Below, piece by piece: positions 44,155 through 54,806 of a stretch of DNA of 64,000 nucleotides. The stretch's first letter is position 1. Each line of letters starts with the position of its first letter. The notes under the pieces were generated by a model. That model was given only the letters and a program-made list of their open reading frames with translations, made no database searches and was not told the DNA's origin. Origin of the DNA: Massariosphaeria phaeospora (Eukaryota; Ascomycota; Dothideomycetes; Pleosporales); the NCBI GenBank assembly GCA_011032825.1, contig JAADJZ010000010.1, positions 372,001 to 436,000 of the forward strand, written 5' to 3'. Both the position numbers and the translations under genes were made by a program.

Positions 44155-44685
44155 GATATCTTCTATGAGGCTAATTGGGAGTTTCCGGGAATGACGCTGT
44201 CGGCCCATCAAATGAGTCTGTGTTGTCATCCTCTTCTATCCCACAAAGCCCTACTTACACATTACCTGGTCTAGTAGATACAGCAGGGCTTTGTAAATAC
44301 GAAGGTACACCATCTATGTATTTCTAAAAAATCCTCTACTGCCAAGAGGATTGCCCAACGTCTGTCTTTATCGGCAAGGAAATGGGCTAGAGGGATGGGG
44401 AAAAGCTTTCTGTATAAGGCGCATTCATGATTGGTTACCTTTGGAAAGTTGTGTGTGCGCGAGCTTGTCTTTGAGATCGCTCAAACACTAAGTGTGAACT
44501 ATTCTCATTTCAATCCCGGGTTCTGACAGAATCACCGGGACTCGTGTAGCAAGCATGTTGATGGAGAAGACTGCTCACTATAATGATGAGATTTCGTAAT
44601 TGGTTAAAGTACAGATACATTGCTGAGTGGAGAAACGATGTGAGCTACCAAGTATAGAGCGCGTGACATGTGCTACTAGTGGGCT
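44155..44685. other. Intergenic region with one MITE copy
   Basis: No gene. It contains the element at about 44235-44390. Confidence 0.45.
44235..44390 (+). mobile_element. MITE-like element copy 13 (forward)
   Basis: This copy best shows the internal palindrome: CACAAAGCCCTACTTACAC ... GCAGGGCTTTGTAAATACG, about 52 bp end to end. GCCAAGAGGATTGCCCAACG follows. The terminal repeats are diverged. Confidence 0.6.
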
Positions 44686-45879
44686 CTATTTAGGCACCGC
44701 CAAAACGACACCTTGCATCTTCGCATCATAACGATGGACGTCCACAATCTTCAATCCGGCCTGATCGAGTAGGCTCTCATACTCATCCCTCGTCCGCTCC
44801 ATACCACCCAGCGTCATCATCATCGTCAAATCCATGAACGCAGCCTGCCACGGCACATTTTCATCCGGAAGCACCACTTCATCAATGACAACGCGAGAAT
44901 CGGGACCCATGGCGGGAACAATGGCCTTCAAGATGCGGACACTGTCTTCATCGGTCCAGTCGTGCAGGATGTGCCTCAGATAGTAAAACTTTGCGTTCGT
45001 AATGGGTTGGGTTGTGAAGAAATCGTAGGATTCAAACGAGACGCCATCAACGGTAGGTGCGCGGCTTAGGGTCTCCGGGATGTCTTGTACAACGATTCGG
45101 CCGGGGAGTGACGGGAATGCCATTTTGAAAACGACAGACTGTTGACCAAAGCCACCGCCGATATCAACGAGAAGGGCAGACTCGGTAGCAGGGGAGAAAG
45201 AGCCAACTTCCTTCTCAACGGGATATGATCCAGTCCAATGCCCATCACGCTGTAGTGCCATCGTATGGCCAAGACTCTTCATCTGTGCGGGGTTCTGCTT
45301 TAGCCATTCGAAGGGAGTCAGATCCGTGTTCAGAGCACGCTGAAAGGGCAAGTCTTTGTTTGATGTGATGGATTGGTATTTCCTGTCTTTGAAGAAGGCG
45401 GGTGCGGCCAGAGCAGCCGGTGCATGGCACTCAAAGAAACTCGGCAACGCTCCTACGACGTGTTCATTGGAGAGGGTGCGTGTCGCGCGATTGGCTGCAA
45501 ATGTGCCCTTCGAAGTTTCCGTGATGAGGCCGAAGGATGACATGGCGCGGAGAATGTGGCCTAATAGGGACGGGGATGCGCCTGATTCAGCAGCGATGGC
45601 GCCGAGAGTAATTGGGTCGGAGCTGGCGGTTAATCTTGTGAAGATTCCGAGGTCATGTCCGAATCTGAGGAGAATGAATTGGAGATACTGTTCTCGTTAG
45701 GCGGTCCAGGAAAGCTTTGGTAGAGTCAGTGGACTAACCCCAGCAAACATTCGTGCAAGCAGGTCCCAATCTGAATCCAACGACCATTGCAGCTCGCGAA
45801 TATCTGCATGAATTTTTCGGCGTTCTTCGTCGTTTGCCTTCTCGAACAGCTCCCGAATTTGGTTTGCGATCGACTCCAT
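44686..45879 (-). CDS. S-adenosylmethionine-dependent O-methyltransferase
   Basis: Two exons: 45879-45739 and 45687-44686, with a 51-nt intron (GTTAGT...GAACAG), phase 0, giving 380 aa. An N-terminal helical dimerisation region (winged helix: TLGAIAAESGASPSLLGHILRAM) is followed by the class I SAM fold: VDIGGGFGQQS at about 221-231, IVVQDIPE, and the active-site region LRHILHDWTDEDS with the catalytic His and Asp, as in plant-type and fungal natural-product O-methyltransferases. It methylates a hydroxyl on a phenolic or polyketide-like small molecule in the cytosol. Such genes usually belong to secondary-metabolite clusters, fitting the neighbouring P450, SDR and FAD oxidase genes. Confidence 0.93.
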
Positions 45880-47426
45880 GGTGACCCAACGAATCGGCTC
45901 GAACGGCTAGAAAAGATAGGAGCAATTTGAGACTATTCAAAGTGGAAAACTTCTTGCGATGAAGACTGAATGAAGACTGAATCAGTCCGAAAATGGATGA
46001 AGGGGCGGAAAAGCGGTGGTGTTGGTGGATTCAATCATTGCGGCGGCGAACCAACAATTTATACTCATTCGTGCCTTCAGGGCGCACATCGTATTGCCGG
46101 TCGTCGGTATGCCTAAGGGCGATAATGTTTCGCGGATTGACTGAATTGTTCGGGGTTTTGTACTCGCAATAGCGTTGTCTAAATTTTCGGCCGATAGATG
46201 AACGGTTTACGACCGATGCGACCGGGAAAGGCCGAGTTTGCCGAAAGATCCCTGAAATACATATATCTTATCGCTATCGGGTTGAAAATTAGTGGAGTTA
46301 TATTCTCAAGCTGCTGTACGCTACCTTTACAAAGTATGTTAGCTGCGGTGGGATGGTAGATCTAAATCACGTGAGTCTGATCTAAGCCTGAAGTGGTCTG
46401 GTCATTTACCTAGCTCATCCCTCGACCAACCTTCTTCCCACTACTTCTATCACTCTTGTCCACCATCCATCAAATTTGCCCTTGTTCCATCTGCGACGTC
46501 TCCTATATCTCCTCTCACATATTATCGACGTCCGCTAGAATGACCTGGTAATGTCTAGATGCCGGGACAGATCGCAGGCATTAAGTCTTCATGGCCGGGT
46601 CGCCGGCTATGCCGCACGGCGATGTGACACGACATATGCAATCCGCTCTGGAACGGACCAGCTTGCATACACTTCCCGATGTCACCCCCTGACATATTTC
46701 CTTTCTGATGCGCACCTTCTCCGTACGTACTATTAAGCCTGCCCTCTCACCTCTGTATTCTCTACTAAGACAATACCTAGTATACTAGATACGATAGGGC
46801 TTTGTAAAGGCAAGAGTAGACTATCTACCTAACTGCTAAAATCTCCTAGGCTGTTAAGAGGATCGCCTAACAGTCTTATCGGCAATGAATTATGTCAGCG
46901 GGGTGATGTTCCTACCCTTCCGTCGTTATCAGCCTTACCACACCCAACTTCCATTCCCTTCCGCCGCTTTAGAATTGCTTTGCATACACGAACATGGATA
47001 TATTGAATTCCTGTACAATATATTAACCGCAGCACGTTATCTTCGGTCAGCTCATATGGATAAAATCGGCCTGTTCCACAGCCCTGGGTCTGTTCATCGG
47101 CCACGAGGTTCAATACGCGATATCACGGTGGCGCTAGGCTGAAAAAGGAAAGTTGTGAGGTCCGGACTTCTGAACACTATCTAGCTCTCAGGTTCCGCGT
47201 GGTTCGTGATGCTCTATAAATATCAGTTATCGATTCGGGAGTGTCTAGACATGTTGGCGGATGGCCTAACTATCTGCGAGTAGCGGACGGTACGGACCGA
47301 AGCCGGCGCCCTCAGCTTACAAAATGGCGTTGGCGCCAGCGATTTACTTTTTGTGCAAATCATACTCGCCATACAACCTCACTAAAAGGTCTGAATCAGC
47401 CTTAGTGCACCAGGCAACTTGTAACG
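45880..47426. other. Intergenic region with the best-preserved MITE copy
   Basis: No supported gene. The complete element lies at 46683-46905. A TATAAATA box at about 47214 is 210 bp before the next gene. The frame at 46885-47142 overlaps the element end and is not protein-like. Confidence 0.45.
46683..46905 (+). mobile_element. MITE-like element copy 14 (complete, forward, 223 bp)
   Basis: The left end CACCCCCTGACATATTTC and the right end GAATTATGTCAGCGGGGTG are inverted repeats. The full core ACCTAGTATACTAGATACG, AGGGCTTTGTAAAG, ACTATCTACCTA and TCTCCTAGGCTGTTAAGAGG lies between. ATGT flanks both ends (46679-46682 and 46906-46909). This is the reference copy of the family. Confidence 0.85.
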
Positions 47427-49613
47427 ATGCTTCTTCCAATCCAAATTTCGGTCGCTCTGTCCTTTGCGTCTCAATCCGTTCTAGGCTTCAACTTTCCGTT
47501 TGAGAGCATACAGTTAGAGGACTCGGATGTTGCAAACAACACAGACATAGCTTTTGGAGCACTTCCTGCCGGCGACAAAATACCATGCAAGACCTTCCCG
47601 GGAGACGCAGATTGGCCCTCGGACGAGCGATGGAACGCGTTTCGTGACAGTCTCGACGGTGCACTTATCAAGGGCGTGCCGCCAGCTGCCGCATGTTATA
47701 AGGGGCAATATGAAGATTCAGTCAAATGCGCGGCTGTAAGAAGAGGACAGTCGCAATCCAATTTCGTGTATGCAACAACAATTATGCTATCTCCTCTTCG
47801 CCGCTAAAGATTCTCAGCAAAGAAGACCCCGTCTTACCATTTGGACAATGGCAACTGGACAACCCCTGTCCTGTTCCTCAAGGCTCAGCTCCAGTATACA
47901 CTTGCAACATTACTAGTTTCCCCGCTTATGTCGTCAATGCGTCCACGGTCAAGCATGTTCAACTAGCGGTACGTAAGCCACATTAGATTCACTCTTTCGG
48001 AGCTTCATGCCAGTAATCGCTACCTACTCAACAATAAACTTTGGAACCTGTGTCCCGCTTACGTTGCACAAATACCCCCGTCTATCCCAAGTGGTCCCGC
48101 TGACTGTGTCCCCACTTTTAGGTCAACTTCGCACGGAACAACAACATCCGTCTGACTATCAAGTACGTCCATCTCTCTCTGATTTGAGTCAACCCCTGAC
48201 GTGGATAGAAACACTGGTCATGACTTTCTTGGCCGAAACACAGGTGGTGGTGCCCTGCAGCTGTGGGTACACCATCTCAAGGCCTGGGAATATCTTCCAT
48301 CAACTACGATCGCCGAGTATAGTGGAAGAGCAGCCAGAGTTGGTGCAGCACTTGAGCAGTACCAGCTTCATACATACATGCAGTCCGCCAACATCACAGT
48401 CATAACCCCTGGTTCTACCACCGTCGGTGCACTTGGCGGCTTCATGCAGGGCGGTGGATTCTCGTATTTGAGCTCAAAATTCGGATTGATGGCTGATCAA
48501 ATCCTCTCTCTGGAAGTCGTTACTGCGGACGGCAGGTTTGTACACGCCGACCCAACAGAGAATACGGACTTGTTCTGGGCGATCCGAGGAGGCGGACCAA
48601 GTACGCCACTCCCATTATGAACTTACCATGACATCCGCTCACTAGTCACAGGTAACTATGGCGTTGTCACGTCCGCCGTCATCAAAGCATACGACCCCAT
48701 TAGCATCGCCATCTCCGACTTCACCTTCTCGGGCGGTCCAATCGCAGGATTCCCTACCGACAACAAACAAGTCTCTGCCGAGACCTTCTGGAAGGGCGTC
48801 AGCGCTTACTTCTCTCACCTCCCCCGGATCAACGACGCTAGAGGCATCGGCTGGAATAACATCAACTCGCAAGCCTCCAGCCGCGGCCGCGTCTTCGCCT
48901 TCAGCGGTCGCGTCTACGTTGGCGGCCTGAGCGCCACCGAAGCAAAAGCCCTCGTCCAGCCCATCATAGCCGACCTCAACGCCCTCGGCATCAACATCAC
49001 CAACCCCGAGCCCAGCTGGTTCGCCACCTTCCCTGCGTCTGCGATCCCGGCCAACGGCCCCGGCGAAGGCGTAAGCAACGGCCGCTTCGTCTCGCGCCTG
49101 TTCCCGCGCAAGAACTTTGAAGATGCCGCGTCCGCAGAGTTCCAGGCGACAATGGCTTCGATCCGCACGTTTGTCGACGAAGGCGGGTACAATTTTCACA
49201 GTGTCGATTTCCACCCGTCGCTCGCGACCGCGGGCTACCCGGGCCGCGACTCAGCCGTGAATCCTGCTCTGCGCACCGCCATGATGCACGCCACGGGCTT
49301 CGACACGGGGTCGCACGGCCCGGAGACGACGGCCGAGCAGCGCATTGCGTCGCACGCGCGACTCAATACCTATGCGCAGAAGTGGCGTGATGCGTCACCG
49401 GGCTCGGGCGCGTATATGAACGAGGCGGATACCGAGGAGCCGAATTTCCAGCAGAGTTTCTATGGCGCGAATTATGAGAGGCTGTTGGGGACCAAGCGGA
49501 AGGTAGATCCGTGGAGTGTGTTCTATGCTGTTACGGCGGTGGGGAGCGAGGTGTGGAAGGTTCAGGGGACGAGGGGGCTGCCGACGCAGCAGGGGAGGTT
49601 GTGTAGGGTTTAG
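47427..49613 (+). CDS. Secreted FAD-linked oxidoreductase (berberine-bridge-enzyme-like)
   Basis: Five exons: 47427-47767, 47818-47968, 48122-48162, 48209-48600 and 48652-49613. The introns are 50, 153, 46 and 51 nt; every junction was checked for phase, giving 628 aa. A signal peptide is at the N-terminus. The FAD-binding domain (PCMH/FAD_binding_4 type) shows YVVNASTVKHVQLAVNFAR, NTGHDFLGRNTGGGAL with the His expected to carry covalent FAD, ITVITPGSTTVGALGGF and AIRGGGPSNYGVVT. The C-terminal BBE domain ends in FYGANYERLLGTKRKVDP. Fungal members oxidise alcohols, sugars or alkaloid and polyketide intermediates. The 41-nt exon 3 is very small but is required to keep the conserved FARNNNIRLTIK segment. 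Confidence 0.92.
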
Positions 49614-49923
49614 AGGAGAACACGCGAGTAGATGGTTAGCGGAGGAGGTAGCGAGGTCAACGGGAGCAACAGTGCGTTAGCACTTTCAACAGCTAGGGTT
49701 GGGATTGAGCATATACATTTGAGTTTGTGTTTGAACTGCTTGCTACCCAAGGCTTTACTACCGTATCAACCCTAGCAAAAAAGGTCGTCGCAAGCTCTCA
49801 TCGAACTCCTGCTATCAGTCTGTGTAGATCGACTCTCGCTCGAGCACCAAAGCGCTGTCTTCTCGTCTGCGCCGTATCCCGGAAAGAGGCGGAATCCCGG
49901 AGTTTCAAAAGAGTCCTCTGACG
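49614..49923. other. Short intergenic region
   Basis: Nothing recognised. Confidence 0.4.
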
Positions 49924-50797
49924 TCAAAAACCTTCGTAGTTCAGCCATGTGTCGTCCCCGCTGATCTGGCCATATATGCGGAGCATAGTGAAGCCCTGTT
50001 TTCTGCTGTCCAAAAGCTCTTGCATGTCGAAATCATGATGTGGCCCTATCGTGGCCCCTTGGTAAACAATGTTGTACTTATGCACTCCACGGGGTGAGAC
50101 ACATCTTGTACTCAGCCGCCGCAAGCTGTCCGAACCTCCCTTAGGGCGAATCCACCACATGCTGCATAGTACGTATTCGCTTCATATGCGTATACCCCCA
50201 TTGCTGACGTTCGCTGAAAGCCTTCTGGGGGTGCTCTTTTCGGTAGTGATATTGCAGCACAAGCTTGTATACCTTGATGAGAGCAGCCAAGAGATACCGT
50301 ATGGTGATGCCGGTGCCCCGAGATACGATGACAGATCGTGCGTTCGCTAGGTTGTCGAAAGTGTTTACGAGGACTCTCAGATGCGGGGCCATCGGTCGCG
50401 TGATGACTGCATCCTTCCAGTTCGCGCCGTGGGTTTGTGTCGTACGAGTATTAGAGTGCTTGGCTATCATTGCTACGATGGTCTTGAACGCTGCGACGAG
50501 GTGTTTGTAAAGTGGAAAGTCCAGACTCACTTGATTGCCATGGTCCGTCCAGTAACAGTCGCTATTTCGGAACCACCGACTCAGCAACGGATGCAAGGTG
50601 TTGTCGTCAAGTATGTCGCCACTCTCCCCAACCAGAAAACTCGTCTTCAGTATCAAACTCGATCCCTCAATGACGTCTTGCCAGAACCTGGACACCCGCT
50701 GAGCGTTATAAAGCACGTCGTCGGGGTGGAGCTTGTTGATGATGGGTTCCAGGATCTCGAAAATACCCAGCGCCAGTTGCGCAGCCGTCCAAGTCAT
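49924..50797 (-). CDS. F-box-like protein with a frame break
   Basis: The start is ATG at 50797. The N-terminal part reads LGIFEILEPIINKLHPDDVLYNAQRVSRFWQDVIEGS, the fungal F-box-like module that opens many Dothideomycete proteins. The first frame stops at 50141-50143. A second frame, overlapping it by about 20 bp and running to 49924, carries the expected end of the same family (HKYNIVYQGATIGPHHDFD, then MLRIYGQISGDDTWLNYEGF). They can be joined in phase only by a 37-nt intron (GTACTA...GGGAG), shorter than any other here, or by assuming a frameshift. Whether the gene is functional is therefore open. The target of the putative ubiquitin ligase is unknown. Confidence 0.6.
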
Positions 50798-51544
50798 CGC
50801 CTTGGGAAGTTGGAAGTGGGCGACGTTGAGACACAGGTTGGGTGCTGAGGCGCTGTTTCTTGGTGGCCACAAGATAGAATTTGACCCTGTGCGGGGCGTA
50901 GCGCGTAGGTAAGGATAGGTGAGGTGGGCGGCGGCTTAGGCGATAAGTCACCACCTAGTAACTACTATTACAGGCAAGCTGGAACAACAGGCGTGTCCGT
51001 GTGGGCGCAGACAAATCGTTGTACAGCGCGCGGTCCTCTTTTGACTCTCCCTACTCCAAAAGGTTGGGGTAGTGTGGCTCCGAGCGTGCGTGTAGGAGCC
51101 AGGAAGCGGGCAGCAGGGCGAGCTTATAAGGTGCGTCGGAAATGTTCTTGTTGGAAAGTGCCATTCACGTTCTTTACTGTTATCACGTCAGCTACTTCTA
51201 CCACTAGACTCAAAGCGAGCAAACTGGAAGGATGTAGTCACATGGCTCGTAATTCAGCGGACCCGGCATGTCTTGCAGTCAAACTGCAATGAAACTGCCA
51301 TACTGCTCAGATAGCGTGCGCAGTGTAGAGAGCGAAAACGAATCTGTTGACCCAATTCAACGCAATCTCTCGATTTAAGTCTGGTTTCGCTACCGAGGCC
51401 AGCGAAACACCGACATAGCCCTTGTTGAAATGCATGCTCCGAACTTTCTACGAGCTTTTAGAACCACCGTCACGAAGACACTGTTATGTATTAGCAAAGC
51501 CTAGTCGTATCTGCCACAGTATGTAATGAATCGTCGAACCCGCC
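50798..51544. other. Intergenic region with a MITE fragment
   Basis: No gene. A reverse family fragment lies at about 51483-51530. Confidence 0.4.
51483..51530 (-). mobile_element. MITE-like element copy 15 (fragment, reverse)
   Basis: GCAAAGCCTAGTCGTATCTG followed by CAGTATGTAATGAAT matches the palindromic core only. Confidence 0.35.
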
Positions 51545-53510
51545 TCACAACTCCAGCGTGCCAATGCGACTCCCCGCACCCCCACCCACACCCCAAGGCC
51601 CCTCAGCGACTCTCCGCCTCACCATCGCCAGAACATCCTGCCTACTCCCGTCTTGCTCCAATCTCCGTCCAAGCGCATTCAACACATCAAATTTTAACAT
51701 CGCCACCTGATATGCCGCATTCTCTACATCTCCGTTTCCACCGACAACGTTCGAGAACGTGGTGGCAGGTTTCAGCAACGAAGGAAGCACTCCGCCACTT
51801 AGTTTCGGGTCGAGAATCAGATCGACGCCGGTCTTCGGGAAGTTTTGGAGGCGCGCGAACATTGCGTCGTTCTCCGGAATCACATCTGGGAGCGGGGCGG
51901 ATGACCAGGAGGAAGTGATGATGGCGTCGAGCAAATTGAGAGCAGCGAGAGCGTTTTCTTTCATGGCAATGGTCTCGGTGTGGGTGACGATGTCGGAGAA
52001 CATGCTCGTATGCTTGGTGTAGTAGAGAGAGGCTAGCAACCGCGCAAAAACCGCCTCTGTCTCGGTTCGCTTTGTATTACCGTCTGACATTAGAGCTTCT
52101 GGGAAAGTGAGATCAAACTATTTTGTTAGCAATCTCGTCATCGCGCTTAATGATTGAAGTACCTTGGGTGGGCCATACAACACCGCGGCGAGCGTCTTTA
52201 GAGCATCCGCATTTGTTCTTGCTATAGGCACATCTAGCAAGATACATTCATCCCAGGCTAGGTGTCCTGAGCGTTGTGGAATTAGAGTGGCTCGAGGCAT
52301 AGAAGCGAGTATGCTGAGGTCGTGTGGGTCGCATGTCCGAATGTTTCGGTGTATGTGGTTTCGAACAAGCTGCATCTCCGCACTCTTTTCGAAGTTCTCC
52401 GGATAGTGTGTGGCATACTTGCTAATATAGAGTGCAGTGCGGCTGTTCAAGAAGGAATACTCTATGCTCGGACTGTCTGTGACGTGGAAGTCAATGATAC
52501 CCTTGTGAATGCCATGTTCCTTGACAAGATCCAACGACCGGCTGGAGTCCTGGTGTCTGCGTCATGTTAGATGGGTTACGAATTGGCAGAGGAACCGCAG
52601 GCACAGGAGCGGCTTACGTGAATGGTGAGCTCGTCTTGACTGTTGTGATAAGCTCAATGAATAAATTGATGAGAGTCATGTGCATCAAGATATCGTCCGC
52701 TGTGTCAACCATTTTGAGCGCCGCATAGTGCAGGAGGCCTTGCCCATCTGCAAGACCAACCTCGGTTTCGACCGCTGGAGCATGACTGGTTACGACGGTG
52801 TTCCAGTCTAGCGCTGCGACCCGGGGTAACCACTCTAAGAGCCTTGCCTGAGCGATGGTCTTATCGATCTTGCTTAAGAGAGGCTGCGCCGGTGTTGTCA
52901 AGCTTTTGGGAAACGTGTAGTGGTAGTACAGTGAGGTGACGTCTCGGTCGTTGAACAGACGCTTCCACATAGGACCGGCGCCGTAGTTGTGGGTATGGCC
53001 TGGCGAGGGTGCCTCCAGCTCATTGTGTGACACAGTCAACAGGGAGACGAGTAGATCCGCTGCTTGAGTGGCTATGCCAGTCTCCGGGGTGCAGAGCCAT
53101 AGTCGAACAACGGCTTGGATGACGGTCGGGCGGTTTGCTAGCGCCTGTGCATCGGTGCTACTCGCGGCAGCCTTTTCCAACAGCGACAGGATGAGTCCAT
53201 GGAAGGGCCCCGCCTGTAGATCTAAGCCGATCTCAAACTCAATCTGCTTGATGTCGTCGAAGCGGTAGGGCGAGGCAAGTTTGCGCACAAATTGGATCAA
53301 GGGCGAGGGATCCTGCTGTAGCTGAGGCAGTAGGCTCGATATCTGCAGAAAGAGAGGCTGTGTCTGCTGCCACACCTGTGTCTGGAAGTCGGGTGTGTTG
53401 GTGTAGAGCTCACACTTTTCTAGGAGCTCGGTATCCAGAGGCGTGGCTGGGTCTTGCTCGACGTCCTGTAGGTGTTCGGCCAGCGTCTCCAAGATGGTTG
53501 ATTGCGCCAT
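51545..53510 (-). CDS. Alpha-helical repeat protein, candidate Hsm3/PSMD5-type proteasome assembly chaperone
   Basis: Three exons: 53510-52618, 52556-52163 and 52117-51545. The introns are 61 and 45 nt and phases agree, giving 619 aa. It is almost entirely helical with leucine-rich amphipathic pairs like an ARM/HEAT solenoid (TILETLAEHLQDV, LFLQISSLLPQLQ, LILSLLEKAAAS, AADLLVSLLTV, MTLINLFIELITTV, AALNLLDAIITS). No signal peptide or membrane span is present. My recollection is that fungal proteins starting this way are assigned to the Hsm3 N- and C-terminal families, chaperones of the 26S proteasome base; this is not proven by any motif I can see. It is head to head with RPC31, 409 bp apart. 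Confidence 0.7.
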
Positions 53511-53919
53511 CGATGACAGTCAAATCTTGATGCTGTGCCCACACGGGTGTGGAGGGCGGGTGTAGGTGATCGAGCGGTGGCGCACGCGCTAACTAGAACC
53601 GGCTCGAAGATTCTAGCTGCTTGCATGTGACGACGCGCGTGGAAGTGTGCAGGTTGGGGAAAAAGGACGCGTCTCGAATAATGGCGCGTGCAGGCGTTTG
53701 TGGGGATACTCGGATCTAGCAGGCGGTGGCAAAAGCGGTGAGGGCTCGGCTGTGGTGCCCCGCCAGCACCAGAATACTGCCCTCGAAACTTCTATACGAC
53801 TCCTCCATTCTCTCGACGCCCTACTATCGATTGAACCCCTACGCCGTCACTTGAACTATCTACGCATCACACCAGCTGGCTTCCCTTGGCACCTATTACG
53901 CCTGACGGCCACGGATAGC
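53511..53919. promoter_or_regulatory. Bidirectional promoter between the Hsm3-like gene and RPC31
   Basis: 409 bp separate two divergent start codons. No gene lies between, and no specific operator was recognised. Confidence 0.5.
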
Positions 53920-54806
53920 ATGGCTCCCGGCAGAGGCAGAGGTGGAGGCGGTGGTTTTTCCGCGCGCCCCGGGACCGTCAATATCGGAGGCGTTGAACTG
54001 GCCTGGGATATTTCCGGGTTGGGCGAGATCAAGAAGACGCCTGCCGAGCGCTTTCCGGTGCGTCATGGCGCTCCGTCTGCCATGTCGTCGATTGCTAACT
54101 CGTCGCAGAAACGCGACCCACCTCTGGCGCCGCCTGCGACACCCGCCGAGCGCGCGACGGTACAGCACATGCTGGCTGCGCGCGACCGCATGCACGAGGG
54201 GCCCTTCTACACTATCCTCGGCGACGGGAGGAAGAACGGCCTCAAGCGCAAGGCTAACGAGCCTGCCCCGACCGAGACGTCGCTGTTCAACCCCTTCACC
54301 GACAACCACACCTACACATCCAAGTATTTCAAGGTCCGGCGACGGGCGCCCAAACTAGACACACATCCGTTCGGTAAGTGGGCATGACGTTTCTCACCGC
54401 GGCTGCCTACTAACACGCACCCCCAGTCGTGGAGTTCTTCCCGGAGGAACTACGATCGGTGCTAGGCAACCAGGACAATGCCGCCAACGACCCGAACCAG
54501 AAGCGCAAGGTCCTGACCGTCACGAAACATAGCGCCATGACGGCCATTGATCGCATGATCAAGACAGAAGAGGGCCGAACCGAGCAGGCAGCGCGGGACG
54601 AGGATGAAGCGGATGAGGAGGCCGATGAAGAGGAATTGGCCGAAGACGAAGACAAACCTGACGCTGTCGAAGAAGATGACAACTGGTCCGCCGTTTCGAC
54701 TGACTCTGAGGAGTCAGGGGACGACTACAACGCTGAACAGTACTTTGACAATGGCGAGGATGACGATATAGACGATGCAGACCCATATGAGAACACGTAC
54801 GAATAG
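53920..54806 (+). CDS. RPC31: RNA polymerase III subunit Rpc31 (C31, Rpc7 family)
   Basis: Three exons: 53920-54057, 54109-54373 and 54427-54806. The introns are 51 and 53 nt with GCTAAC and TACTAAC branch sites; phases agree, giving 260 aa (yeast Rpc31 is 251). It opens with an Arg/Gly-rich stretch (GRGRGGGGGF). Next come the conserved RMHEGPFYTI segment and a second conserved block HPFVVEFFPEELRSVLG that is assembled by the last splice. The end is a long acidic tail of Asp/Glu. All three features are diagnostic of the C31 subunit, part of the C82-C34-C31 heterotrimer used for initiation at tRNA and 5S genes. It is nuclear and expected to be essential. Confidence 0.9.

Noticed and set aside
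32526..49613. A hidden PKS, NRPS or terpene synthase within the tailoring block
   Set aside because: No frame long enough and no ketosynthase, adenylation or DDxxD-type synthase motif was found in the gaps.
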